From Streptomyces sp. TSRI0281 (lineage in GTDB: Bacteria > Actinomycetota > Actinomycetes > Streptomycetales > Streptomycetaceae), in contig NZ_LWLE01000037.1 of the NCBI RefSeq assembly GCF_001905125.1, positions 124,001 through 188,000 of the forward strand: DNA of 64,000 bases. Direction: 5' to 3'. This document shows positions 33,730-42,629 of this stretch, in pieces. The translations under genes and the position numbers were made by a program. Within the stretch, counting starts at the first letter, position 1; every line of letters begins with the position of its first letter. Under the pieces are notes generated by a model. That model was not told where the DNA came from. It saw only the letters and a program-made list of their open reading frames with translations, and searched no databases.

Positions 33730-35955
33730 GTGCCCGTCTCTTCTCCGAGCCTCATCGGCTCCGAGCCGTTCGCCATCCCCCGAGTGCGGCTGCCCTTCGG
33801 CACGCCAGGTGAGCGGCCCGACAGTGAGGTGCTGCGGGCGCACGCCATCCGGTGGGGTGAGGACTTCGGGCTGATCGGCCCACGGGGCGGGGCACGGCTG
33901 GCCGAGACGTCGCTGCTGGGGCTGGGGGTGGCGCTGACCGGGACGGCGCCCCGGGCCGGAGCCACCGTACTGATGGACTGGTTCCTGTGGGCGGTGGTCC
34001 TCGACGACCGCGTCGATGACGGCCCGTGGGCCGAGGACGGGGCCCTCGACCGGTTCTCCGCCGCGGTGGACGCGATCACCCGCGGGCAGGAGGGCCGGGC
34101 CGGCGTTCACGACCCGATGCTGACCGTGCTCATCGACGACCTCTGGCCGCGCACGGGCCGCCTGGCCGACGAGGCGTGGCTGGAGCGGCTTCGCGGGCAT
34201 CTCCTGCACCATCTCGACGCCCAGCGCGATCTGGTGCGGATGCGGGAGACGGCGGCCGACATCGGGTCCGAGGAGTACGTACGCATCCGCCGGCACACAT
34301 TCGGTGCGCCGCTGTTCTTCGACCTGATCGAAGCCGCCGACGGCTTGGTGCTGCCGGCCGACCCGTGCGGGCAGGGCTGCTGGCCAGTACTGCGGGACCG
34401 GGCGGCCGATGTCGTGTCGTGGACGAACGACATCCACTCCGTGGCGAAGGACGTCGTCCTCGGTGAACGGTTCAACCTGGTGACGGTCCTCGCGCAGGAA
34501 CGGAGCCTGACTCCGCAGGCGGCCGTGGACGCCGCGCACGAGATGCTGGCGACGGCGGTGAGCGACTTCACCGCCGTCAAGCGGCGCCACCTCGGGCACG
34601 CGGACCTCCCGGAAGCCGACCGTCCGGACGTGGCGCGGGCGGCCGGCCGGTTGGAGCAGGTGATGACGGCCAGCGTGGACTGGCACCGCACCACGTCCCG
34701 CTACCACCTCCAGTCCGGCATCCCCGCGCAGGACCGTCACGGGTCCGTACGCACGGGGGAGGCGACGCCGACGCTGAAGTCCCGGCAGTTCGAGACCGAC
34801 CCGTATCCCCTGTACGAACGGCTGCGCACCGCGTTCCCCCTCGCCTATGACGAGCCGACCGACACCTGGCTGCTGAGCCGCCACGCGGATGTCCGCACCG
34901 CTTTGACGGACCAGCGGTTCACCAACGCCAACTACACCTGGCAGATCACCCCGCTCCTGGGCCACAGCATCGTGTCCATGGACGGCCGTGAGCACACCGC
35001 CCACCGGGCCCTGCTCACCCCGGAGTTCCGCAGCCGGGCCCTGGCCGTCATGCACGACTCCATCACCGAGGTCGCCACCTCGCTGGTCGAGCGGCTCCGC
35101 GGCCGTGACACCGCCGACCTCATCACCGAATTCACCACTCCCCTGCCCGTCCAGGTGATCGCCCGCCTCCTCGGCCTGCCCACCGACACCCCCGAGCAGG
35201 TCGCCCGGCTGCGCAACTGGACCAAGGTCGGTTTCTCCTATCTCGGCAACTACCGCCAGGACCCCGGCCTCCTCACCTACGGGCTGGCCAGCCGTGACGA
35301 TTTCTACGCCTACCTCCAGCCCTACCTGGACGCCCGCCGCACTCAGCCGGGCAACGACCTCATCTCGGTGATGTTCGACTCCGTCGTCGACGAGCAGCCG
35401 TTGTCCGAGGAGTACATCCGCGGCTGCTGCGCCATCCTGCTGACCGCGGGCAGCGAAACCAGCAACGCGGGGCTGGCCAACCTCATCGTCAACGTCCTCG
35501 ACGAGCCCGGCGTCCGGGACGCCGTCCGCCGTGACCCCGCACTCGTCGACCACGCGCTCACCGAGACCCTGCGCCGGGACGCGCCCATGCAACTGGTGCT
35601 GCGCCAGACGTCCGAGGCGGTGGAACTGCCTTCCGGGACCGTTCCGGCCGGAGCGACGGTCGCCTGTCTGATCGGGGCGGCCAACCGCGACCCGGAACGC
35701 TTCCGGCTGCCCGACGAGTTCGACCTCCACCGCACCGACAGCATCGACCGCGAGTACAGCGCGGCCTCCTCCCACGTCGCGTTCGGCGCCGGCCGCCACT
35801 TCTGCCTCGGCTCCCATCTGGTCCGTGCCGAACTGACCGCCGGCCTGCGCATCCTGCTCGACGCCTTCCCCGACCTGCGGTGGGCGCCCGGATTCACCCC
35901 CCGGCCGACCGGCTTCGTCAAGCGCTGCCCCCCACGCCTGGATGTGACCCTGTGA
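33730..35955 (+). CDS. terpene synthase-cytochrome P450 fusion protein
   Basis: One uninterrupted frame of about 741 residues. The start is GTG 33730 (AAGGAG 8 bp upstream; an adjacent GTG at 33727 is equally possible). Residues 1-330 are a class I terpene synthase: DDRVDD at 92-97 (Mg-binding), NDIHSVAKD at 233-241 (the NSE triad with Asp for Glu) and the terminal RY pair near 324. A linker of about 20 residues (QDRHGSVRTGEATPTLKS) leads to a complete bacterial P450 at 353-741, with LLTAGSETSN as I-helix, ETLRRD as ExxR and FGAGRHFCLG as heme-Cys loop. Expected job: cyclise a prenyl diphosphate, then hydroxylate the product. It overlaps the next gene by 4 bp (GTGA). Confidence 0.9.
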   Translation: MPVSSPSLIGSEPFAIPRVRLPFGTPGERPDSEVLRAHAIRWGEDFGLIGPRGGARLAETSLLGLGVALTGTAPRAGATVLMDWFLWAVVLDDRVDDGPWAEDGALDRFSAAVDAITRGQEGRAGVHDPMLTVLIDDLWPRTGRLADEAWLERLRGHLLHHLDAQRDLVRMRETAADIGSEEYVRIRRHTFGAPLFFDLIEAADGLVLPADPCGQGCWPVLRDRAADVVSWTNDIHSVAKDVVLGERFNLVTVLAQERSLTPQAAVDAAHEMLATAVSDFTAVKRRHLGHADLPEADRPDVARAAGRLEQVMTASVDWHRTTSRYHLQSGIPAQDRHGSVRTGEATPTLKSRQFETDPYPLYERLRTAFPLAYDEPTDTWLLSRHADVRTALTDQRFTNANYTWQITPLLGHSIVSMDGREHTAHRALLTPEFRSRALAVMHDSITEVATSLVERLRGRDTADLITEFTTPLPVQVIARLLGLPTDTPEQVARLRNWTKVGFSYLGNYRQDPGLLTYGLASRDDFYAYLQPYLDARRTQPGNDLISVMFDSVVDEQPLSEEYIRGCCAILLTAGSETSNAGLANLIVNVLDEPGVRDAVRRDPALVDHALTETLRRDAPMQLVLRQTSEAVELPSGTVPAGATVACLIGAANRDPERFRLPDEFDLHRTDSIDREYSAASSHVAFGAGRHFCLGSHLVRAELTAGLRILLDAFPDLRWAPGFTPRPTGFVKRCPPRLDVTL

Positions 35956-36779
35956 CCACACGCGTCGAGCCGGCCTCCGACCGGCCCGCCCTGCCCTCGC
36001 CCTGCGGGTACGGCAGCAGTTACGTGGCCCATCACACCCCGGGCGAACGGTCGCGCCTGGGAACGCTCGAAGCGGCGTTCGACCCCGCCACCATCCAGGC
36101 CCTCGTCGGCCTGTCCCTGCCCGAGGCCGCGGTCTGCCTGGAACTGGGAGCGGGTGCCGGATCCATCGCGGCCTGGCTGGCCGCTCATCGCCCCCGCGGT
36201 CACATCGTCGCCACCGACACCGACATCCGGTTCCTCCGCTTCCAGCCCGGTGCACCTGTGCGGGTCCTCCGGCACGACGTCGTCACCGAGGACTTCCCGG
36301 ACGCCTCCTTCGACCTCGTCCACGCCCGCGCCCTGCTGTGCCACTTACCGGACCACGACCGGATTCTCGAACGCGCGGCACGCTGGGTCCGCCCCGGTGG
36401 CTGGCTCGTCGTCGAGGACCTCACCGTGCAGCCCGTCGATGCCTCACCCCACCCGATCCTCCGCAAGGTCACCCGGGCGGGCGAAGTCCTCTTCCGTACC
36501 ACCGTCGGCACCGATCTGCGGTGGGCCCAGACCCTCCCACAGCGACTGCGGGGCATCGGCCTCCATGACGTCCGGGCCCGGACCACGCCCGGAACGATCG
36601 GTGACGGCGGTGCCACCGATGCCTTCTGGACGGCCACCTTCGAACAGTCCCTTCCCGCGCACCTCGCCGCCGGCACTCTCCGGCACGAGGACATCGAGGC
36701 CATGCGCGCTCTGCACCGCGCTCCCGGCTTCACCGACACCGCCGTGGCCATGGTGAGCGCCTGGGGCAGGAAGACATGA
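35952..36779 (+). CDS. class I SAM-dependent methyltransferase
   Basis: A 275-residue methyltransferase starting at a GTG that overlaps the fusion gene's stop. The SAM-binding glycine loop is VCLELGAGAGSIAAWLA, followed by the acidic strand end in HIVATDTDIRFL. The motif-IV-like region is DASFDLVHARALLCHLPDHD, and WVRPGGWLVVEDLT follows. It most likely methylates the hydroxylated terpenoid or its precursor. A precursor-diphosphate methyltransferase, as in 2-methylisoborneol synthesis, is an alternative. Its stop overlaps the next start (ATGA). Confidence 0.85.
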   Translation: MTTRVEPASDRPALPSPCGYGSSYVAHHTPGERSRLGTLEAAFDPATIQALVGLSLPEAAVCLELGAGAGSIAAWLAAHRPRGHIVATDTDIRFLRFQPGAPVRVLRHDVVTEDFPDASFDLVHARALLCHLPDHDRILERAARWVRPGGWLVVEDLTVQPVDASPHPILRKVTRAGEVLFRTTVGTDLRWAQTLPQRLRGIGLHDVRARTTPGTIGDGGATDAFWTATFEQSLPAHLAAGTLRHEDIEAMRALHRAPGFTDTAVAMVSAWGRKT

Positions 36780-37996
36780 CCCCTCTCCCCGTCCACCGGG
36801 AGAAGGAGCCTGCCGTGGGCCCGGCGCCATCCGGCCACGGCTCGAATCTGCTCGACAGGACCTATCTCTCGTACAGCGGCCGCGACCAGCCGGTCATCAC
36901 CTTGGCCATGGACTATCGCGGAACTCCGCCCGCCCTGGATCTGCTCGTTGGGCGCGTGAAGGAGCGTGCGGCGTGCATCCCCCGTCTCCGCGCCGGCACC
37001 GCCGCCCTCGGAAGCAACGTCCTCGGCGCCGCCGTGAGCGATATCGACAAAGAGACGGGCCGCATCTCCCGCAGCCCGTTCGAGCTCGTCGGCGGGCTGC
37101 CGCTCTGGGACGTCCGGCTCCTTGAGGGAAAACCCGGGAGCGCGTTCTTCCGGGTCTGTTTCAGGGCACACCACGGCTTCCTGGACGGAGTGGGCGCGAC
37201 CCACGCGGCGACGGCCCTGCTGCCGGACGAGCCCGGCGAGGGCGCCCGTCTGCATCCGCCGACAAGCCCCGGCGTCCGTGGCATGGCTCGGGTCCTCAAG
37301 GACATGGCCTGCTCCCTGGTGCACCGGTCCGCATGGTCACCCCCGCACTCCGCCGCTCCCGGCCACACGGACGGGCGCTCCGTCTACCGGGACGTACCCG
37401 TCGCGGTCCTGCGCACCTACGCCGACACCTACGGCGTGAGCGTCAACGATGTGAGCCTGGCCGCGCTCGGCCTGGCGTTCGGCGATTGGCAGCGCGACCG
37501 CGTTCCCGCGGAATCCCGGCGCGACATCGTGGCAAGCGTGGCGATGTCGACCAGAACACCGCAGGAACGGCACCACGCCGGAAACCGGCTCGGGGTGTAC
37601 CGCCTGAAATTCCCCCACCGGATCGAATCGTTCGCGGAAGCCGTCTCCCTCGTGTGCCGGCAGACGGCGAAAGTCCGGGACACCCGGCAACGCGATGCCC
37701 TGCGGACGGCGCTGGGTGCCCCGGTCCCGCCGAAGCTCGGTGTGCGGGCCTTCAGTTCCCTGCTGAACCCGCAGGCGACCCCACTCGTGATCAGCAGCGT
37801 CTCCCTTCCGGAGAACCACACCTTGTTCGGCGCCGATCTGTGTGCGGCCTCGATGACGCTGAACGTGTTCGCGAACTTCCCGGCCTATATCTCCTTCACG
37901 CGAACCCCTGAGAACGTCCGCTGTGCCGCGGTCTCCGACCCGGCCCGCAACTCCGTCCTCGCCGTACCGGAGCACTGGGCGAACTGCCTCGCGTGA
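36776..37996 (+). CDS. WS/DGAT-like acyltransferase
   Basis: A 406-residue protein of the wax ester synthase/diacylglycerol acyltransferase family. The catalytic motif HHxxxDG is present as HHGFLDG (in RAHHGFLDGVGATH). The C-terminal half has SVNDVSLAALGLAF, and a later SVSLPENHTLFGADL segment resembles the 'SNVPGP' region of the family. Translational coupling to the methyltransferase suggests it esterifies the terpenoid hydroxyl made by the P450. A lipid-storage role is the alternative. Confidence 0.8.
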   Translation: MTPLPVHREKEPAVGPAPSGHGSNLLDRTYLSYSGRDQPVITLAMDYRGTPPALDLLVGRVKERAACIPRLRAGTAALGSNVLGAAVSDIDKETGRISRSPFELVGGLPLWDVRLLEGKPGSAFFRVCFRAHHGFLDGVGATHAATALLPDEPGEGARLHPPTSPGVRGMARVLKDMACSLVHRSAWSPPHSAAPGHTDGRSVYRDVPVAVLRTYADTYGVSVNDVSLAALGLAFGDWQRDRVPAESRRDIVASVAMSTRTPQERHHAGNRLGVYRLKFPHRIESFAEAVSLVCRQTAKVRDTRQRDALRTALGAPVPPKLGVRAFSSLLNPQATPLVISSVSLPENHTLFGADLCAASMTLNVFANFPAYISFTRTPENVRCAAVSDPARNSVLAVPEHWANCLA

Positions 37997-38171
37997 TGAC
38001 GCGGGGCCGCCGGGTCCGCCTCGTACGAACGCCGACGGCACCCGGAAGCCTGAAAACCGCCGCTCGACCCGTGCGAAGCGTGCGCTGATCCGCGTTCCCC
38101 GATTACTGGAACGTAGGTTGGGCGCTGAACAGTTCATGCCTCACGCATCGGTTGAAAGACGGACGGTACCC

Positions 38172-38987
38172 ATGAGTGACCACGCGATGACGCCCGGACC
38201 GGCGGTGCATCAGAAGATCGACACGTCGGTGCCGCACTCGGCCAGGATCTGGAACTACTGGCTGGGCGGGAAGGACCACTACCCCGTCGACGAGGCGGCC
38301 GGCGACGCGTACAGCGCCGTCTTCCCCGGCATCGTCACCATCGCCCGCAGCAGTCGCGCCTTTCTGCGCCGCACCATCACGTATCTGGTCAATGAGGCGG
38401 GCATCAGACAGTTCCTCGACGTCGGGACCGGCCTGCCGACCGAGAACAACACCCATGAGGTCGCCCAGCGTCTCGCTCCCGAGAGCAGGATCGTCTACGT
38501 CGACCACGACCCGATGGTCCTCGCGCACGCCCGCGCCCTGCTCACCTCCACCCCCGAGGGAGCGACCGCGTACGTCGACGCCGAACTGTCCGACCCCGAC
38601 CGCATCCTGGCGGCCGCCGCGAAAACGCTGGACCTCACCCGCCCCACCGCCCTGATCCTCAGCAACATCCTGGGTCACGTCGCCGACTACGACCAGGCAC
38701 GCACCACCGTCACCCGCCTGATGAACGGACTGCCGTCCGGCAGTTACCTCTCCATCAACGACGGTTCACGGGGCACCGACGCCGACTACGAGCAGGCCCA
38801 GGACGCCTACAACGAGACCGGCGCCGTCCCGTACTTCCTGCGTCCCGTCGACCGGATCGTGGCGTACTTCGACGGACTGGAACTCCTGGACCCCGGGGTC
38901 GTCTCGGTTCCCCTCTGGCGCCCGGAACCCGCCTCCACCGCCCCGGGACCCATCGGCGAGCACGGCGGCCTCGCCCGCAAGCCCTGA
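38172..38987 (+). CDS. SAM-dependent methyltransferase, DUF574/SAV2177 family
   Basis: A 271-residue protein. The family opening is clear: IDTSVPHSARIWNYWLGGKD followed by HYPVDEAAGD, then FLDVGTGLPTENNTHEVAQ (SAM loop), RIVYVDHDPMVLAHAR and ILSNILGHVADYD. This actinobacterial family is large and its substrates are mostly unknown. It lies 175 bp after the acyltransferase without overlap, so membership of the terpenoid operon is uncertain. Confidence 0.87.
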   Translation: MSDHAMTPGPAVHQKIDTSVPHSARIWNYWLGGKDHYPVDEAAGDAYSAVFPGIVTIARSSRAFLRRTITYLVNEAGIRQFLDVGTGLPTENNTHEVAQRLAPESRIVYVDHDPMVLAHARALLTSTPEGATAYVDAELSDPDRILAAAAKTLDLTRPTALILSNILGHVADYDQARTTVTRLMNGLPSGSYLSINDGSRGTDADYEQAQDAYNETGAVPYFLRPVDRIVAYFDGLELLDPGVVSVPLWRPEPASTAPGPIGEHGGLARKP

Positions 38988-39116
38988 CACCCCGAACGCC
39001 CAGGGTCCAGGGGACCGCTGCGGGACGGGCCCCCGCCGGACGAGGGTTCAGGGCCGCTCCCCGACCGCTCGCGGAACCGGAGACACCGACCCGGCGGACG
39101 TCCGACGGGACAGCCC

Positions 39117-40217
39117 TCAGCGACCCCTGGCGCACAGGGCCGCGTCCACGGCCCCCTGGAGGCGGCGCAGATTCTCGCCCTCGGCCGCCCAGGTCGTGGT
39201 GTAGACCGTCACGGTGCCGCGGTGGCCCGTGGCCCGGCCGCCGCCCACCGAGTCGCCGGGCAGATCGCCGCCATGGCCCCAGTAGACGCCGCCGCAGCTG
39301 AGCGGGATCGAGGCGACGCCGTAGCCGTAGCGGCTGCCCGCCGGGTAGACGTCACGGTTGCCGACGGCGGTGGTGTCGTGCGTCATCAGGCGCAGCGCCC
39401 AGTCGGGCAGGAGCCGGCCGCCGAACAGGCCGTCCCAGAAGGTGTTGAGGTCCTCGGGCGTCGAGACGAGCCCGCCGGATGCGCCGAACTCGTACCCGGG
39501 AAGCTCGGTCACATCCACCCGGCCGGCCTCCGGACGCGCCGGGTGGACACCGTAGTTACGGGCGTGCGGCCCGCGCAGGGTCAGCTCGCCGGGAGCGGGC
39601 CAGTATGTGTCGTCCAGGTGCAGCGGGCGCAGAATCGTGCGCTCGATGTACGTACGGAAGCCGACGCCCGACGTCCTGTCGATCACCATGCCGAGGACCA
39701 GATAGTTGGTGTTGGAATAGCCCCAGTCGGCGCCGGGCTCGAAGACGGGCTTCTCCTTGAGCGCGAGGGCCAGATAGTCCTCCGCCGTGCCGGGCCGGGT
39801 CCAGTCGACCAGCGCGGAGTACTCCGGCAATCCGCTGGTCTGCTTGAGCAACTGACGTACGGTGATGTCGCGTTCGGAGAGCTGGGGGACGTAGGTGCCC
39901 GCGCGGTCGTCGAGTCGGATCCGCCCGTCCGCCACCAGCTTCATCACGGCGGCCGCGGTGAACGCCTTGGTGTTGCTGGCCAGCCGGAATCGGCCCTGCG
40001 CGTCGGCCATCGGACGGCCCGAGACCATGTCCGAAACCCCGGCGGTACGGGTCGCCCTGCCGTCGTACGCGAGAGCTCCCGGCACCCCGCCCCGGTCGAC
40101 CAGCAGATCCAACTGCCTCTGCACCGGGTTCGGTTGGTGTGCCACTGCCGCCGGGGCGAACGCCCCGGTGAGCGTTGCGGCGAGCAGGACTGCGACGGCC
40201 GGACGCTTGCGCTGCAT
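39117..40217 (-). CDS. secreted serine hydrolase, beta-lactamase/D-Ala-D-Ala carboxypeptidase family
   Basis: A 366-residue exported protein. The ATG at 40217 has GGGGGAGAG about 5 bp upstream. The signal peptide ends near PAAVAHQ. The active-site motifs are SxxK as SNTK (RLASNTKAFTAA), YxN as YSN (DWGYSNTNYLVLG) and HGG (WGHGGDLPG). This is the Streptomyces R61-type DD-peptidase/esterase layout. The actual substrate (peptidoglycan stem, beta-lactam or ester) cannot be told. Confidence 0.87.
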   Translation of the reverse strand: MQRKRPAVAVLLAATLTGAFAPAAVAHQPNPVQRQLDLLVDRGGVPGALAYDGRATRTAGVSDMVSGRPMADAQGRFRLASNTKAFTAAAVMKLVADGRIRLDDRAGTYVPQLSERDITVRQLLKQTSGLPEYSALVDWTRPGTAEDYLALALKEKPVFEPGADWGYSNTNYLVLGMVIDRTSGVGFRTYIERTILRPLHLDDTYWPAPGELTLRGPHARNYGVHPARPEAGRVDVTELPGYEFGASGGLVSTPEDLNTFWDGLFGGRLLPDWALRLMTHDTTAVGNRDVYPAGSRYGYGVASIPLSCGGVYWGHGGDLPGDSVGGGRATGHRGTVTVYTTTWAAEGENLRRLQGAVDAALCARGR

Positions 40218-40451
40218 GAAACTCTCCCCCTGGTCGTGGCCCGCCCTGTGCGGGCCGATCGTTCGCTCTCCGACGACTCTGACAGGCTCCCCGCACAGGA
40301 TCCTTACGCCTGGCCCCCCGAATCGGGGGTGTGGCCACACCCCCTTGACATGACGCGGAACGCCTCGCCCGACGCCGCCGGGCTCGGGACCACCGGGCGC
40401 ACGGGCCGTGCGTATCCGCTCGATCGCGGGTGGCGCCGACAGGGGCTGGTG

Positions 40452-41729
40452 TCACCGCTTCCCGGAGGACAGCCAGGTGAGGGCTGCTGTGGTCATCGCT
40501 TCGACGCCGGTGCTCAGCGTGGGTTCGACGACCGGGGCGAAGTGCGGGGAGTGGTTGGACGGAATGTCCCGGTCCGTCGTTCCGGCGGCGGCCGCTTTCC
40601 GGTAGGAGTCGGGAGCGGTGCCGCCGAAGAACCAGTAGCAGACCGGGGCGCCCGACGCGGTGCCGAAGATCCCGCAGTCCTCGCTGCCGGTCACGGGTCC
40701 CGGGTCGAAGACCCGCTGTGCGCCGAAGTGGCCGCGGAAGGCCGTGACGGTGCGCCGGACGGCCGCCTCGTCGTTCACGAGAACGGGGAAGGCGGCGATC
40801 GGGTCGATGTCGGGCGAGCGGGTGGCACCGGATGCCTCGGCCTCGGCCCGCACGATCCGTTTCACCGCTGCCAGCACTCGGGCCCGTACCTCATCGGTGT
40901 AGGTGCGGATGTTGAGTCTGAGCTCGGCGGTGTCCGGGATGATGTTGTCCTTCGTACCGGCGTTGAGCGCGCCGACGGTGACGACGGCGGTGTCGCCGCC
41001 GGCGATCTCGCGTGAGACGACGGTCTGCAGGCGCATCACGGTGGAGGCGGCCATGACGACGGGGTCGATGGCGGCCTCGGGGCGTGACCCGTGCGCGCCC
41101 TTCCCGTACATCGTGACAGCGAGCGCGTCGGCGGCGGCGAGCGCGGGGCCGGGGTGGCAGCCGACCGTACCGGCCGGAAACGGTCCGACGTGCTGGCCCA
41201 GGACGACATCCGGTGTACCGAACCGGTCGAAGAGGCCGTCGTCGACCATGGCGCTGGCTCCTTGGCCGATCTCCTCGGCGGGCTGGAACACGGCCGTGAT
41301 GGTTCCGGACCAGTGGGCCCGTCCGTCGGCCAGCAGGTCGAGTGTGCCCAGGAGGCAGGTGACGTGCATGTCGTGACCACAGGCGTGCATGACGCCGTCC
41401 GCCGTGCTGGCGTAGGGCAGGCCGGTCTGTTCGGTGACGGGCAGTGCGTCGAAGTCGGCGCGCAGCAGGACATGGGGGCCGTCGCCGTTCGCGAGCACAC
41501 CGACCACGCCGGTGCGTCCGATGCCGGTGGTGACCCGCAGACCGAGCTTCCGCAGCCGCTCGGCGACGATGCCGGCCGTGCGTGTCTCGGCGAAGGACAG
41601 TTCCGGATGCTTGTGCAGGTCCCGGTAGAGGTCCGCGAGTCCGTCCCGCACATCCGGCAATCGCGTCAGCAGGGGAGAACCTGCCGTCGTGTCAGGGGCG
41701 CTGTCAGCGGCGCTGTCGGTGTCACTCAT
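40452..41729 (-). CDS. M20-family amidohydrolase (N-acyl amino acid deacylase-like)
   Basis: A 425-residue metallo-amidohydrolase. The metal site is visible: HVLLRADFDALPVTEQTG, HACGHDMHV and VFQPAEEIGQGA (catalytic Glu). The lid domain follows with GKGAHGSRPEAAIDPVV. This is the hippurate hydrolase/IAA-amino-acid hydrolase group, which cleaves N-acyl amino acids in the cytoplasm. It lies next to a broken channel gene on the same strand. Confidence 0.9.
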   Translation of the reverse strand: MSDTDSAADSAPDTTAGSPLLTRLPDVRDGLADLYRDLHKHPELSFAETRTAGIVAERLRKLGLRVTTGIGRTGVVGVLANGDGPHVLLRADFDALPVTEQTGLPYASTADGVMHACGHDMHVTCLLGTLDLLADGRAHWSGTITAVFQPAEEIGQGASAMVDDGLFDRFGTPDVVLGQHVGPFPAGTVGCHPGPALAAADALAVTMYGKGAHGSRPEAAIDPVVMAASTVMRLQTVVSREIAGGDTAVVTVGALNAGTKDNIIPDTAELRLNIRTYTDEVRARVLAAVKRIVRAEAEASGATRSPDIDPIAAFPVLVNDEAAVRRTVTAFRGHFGAQRVFDPGPVTGSEDCGIFGTASGAPVCYWFFGGTAPDSYRKAAAAGTTDRDIPSNHSPHFAPVVEPTLSTGVEAMTTAALTWLSSGKR

Positions 41730-41792
41730 GTGTTCATGGTCGGGGGACCCTGCGGGCCCGGCCTGTGGGCCGGGCCATTCGTGGGCCGGGCA

Positions 41793-42466
41793 TCAGGAGA
41801 GCGGCGACGCAGAATCCCGCGAAGGAAGGCGTACCGGACTCACGGCAAGGAGCTGGACGCCGACGGTGGGCGGGCGGGGCGCTTGCCGCGCGGGGAAGTC
41901 CCACTGGTCGGGGGCGATCCACACCGCACCGGTCAGCGCGGCGATGGCGACGAACCACTCGCCGCGGAACTGTTTGGGCGGGACGCCACACGAGACGTCG
42001 ATGAGGAAGCGTCCCGCGGTGGGGCCCACGACGGCGAGCGCGAGACTGCCCAGAACCGGCAGGCCGACCTCCACCCCGGTCTGCGCGCCGACGATGGCGT
42101 ACCAGGGCAGAGCAAAGGAGGTGACGAACTGGAAGAGCCCTTCCCGGAGGAGCTGCCCCCTGTCGTAGGCCAGGTGGTGGCCGATGATCCCGGCGATGAG
42201 GCACAGCACGAGGTACGAGGAATTGGTGAGCGCGGCCGGGACATGACCCACCAGGACGTCGCGGCTGATACCCCGCCGATGCCGCCGAGCAGGGCCATCA
42301 GCAGGATGCCGACCACGGTGAAGTTCTTGTAGTGGTCGGGACGGCGGGCGAGCAGCGCGCCGTTGAGGGCGTTGGTGGTCGCCGCGGCCAGGTTGATGAA
42401 CGTGCCGCCTCCGGTGAACTCGAAGGATCCGAAGCCAACGGCCATGGCCGGCTCTCTCGTGCTCAC
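41793..42466 (-). pseudogene. TRIC-type cation channel gene with a frameshift
   Basis: From GTG 42466 (GGAAGGA 7 bp upstream) the frame reads TNALNGALLARRPDHYKNFT and VGILLMALLGGIGG. Then the typical continuation ISRDVLVGHVPAALTNSSYL appears one frame over and continues to 41793. One additional G on the minus strand in the run at 42271-42274 would restore a channel of about 225 residues with the UPF0126/TRIC signature GG-x-RDVL and about seven helices. It may be real decay or a homopolymer sequence error. Confidence 0.7.
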
Positions 42467-42629
42467 GGGGTTCCTTCCGTGGAGGGCCGACCGCGGCCAC
42501 CGCCGATCAGCGCGTTCCACGCCGCGCCGCCCGTACGGACGCGCCGCGGCGCGGCGCGGGTGTGCTCCGTCCCCTCGGGTGCGCCTGCCCCGGCCGTGGC
42601 GAGGGGCAGCCGCGTCGTGCGCGTGGTGG

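Noticed and set aside
33595..36255. 886-codon open frame antisense to the terpene synthase-P450 gene
   Set aside because: It is a codon-bias shadow; the sense frame carries all catalytic motifs of two enzyme families.
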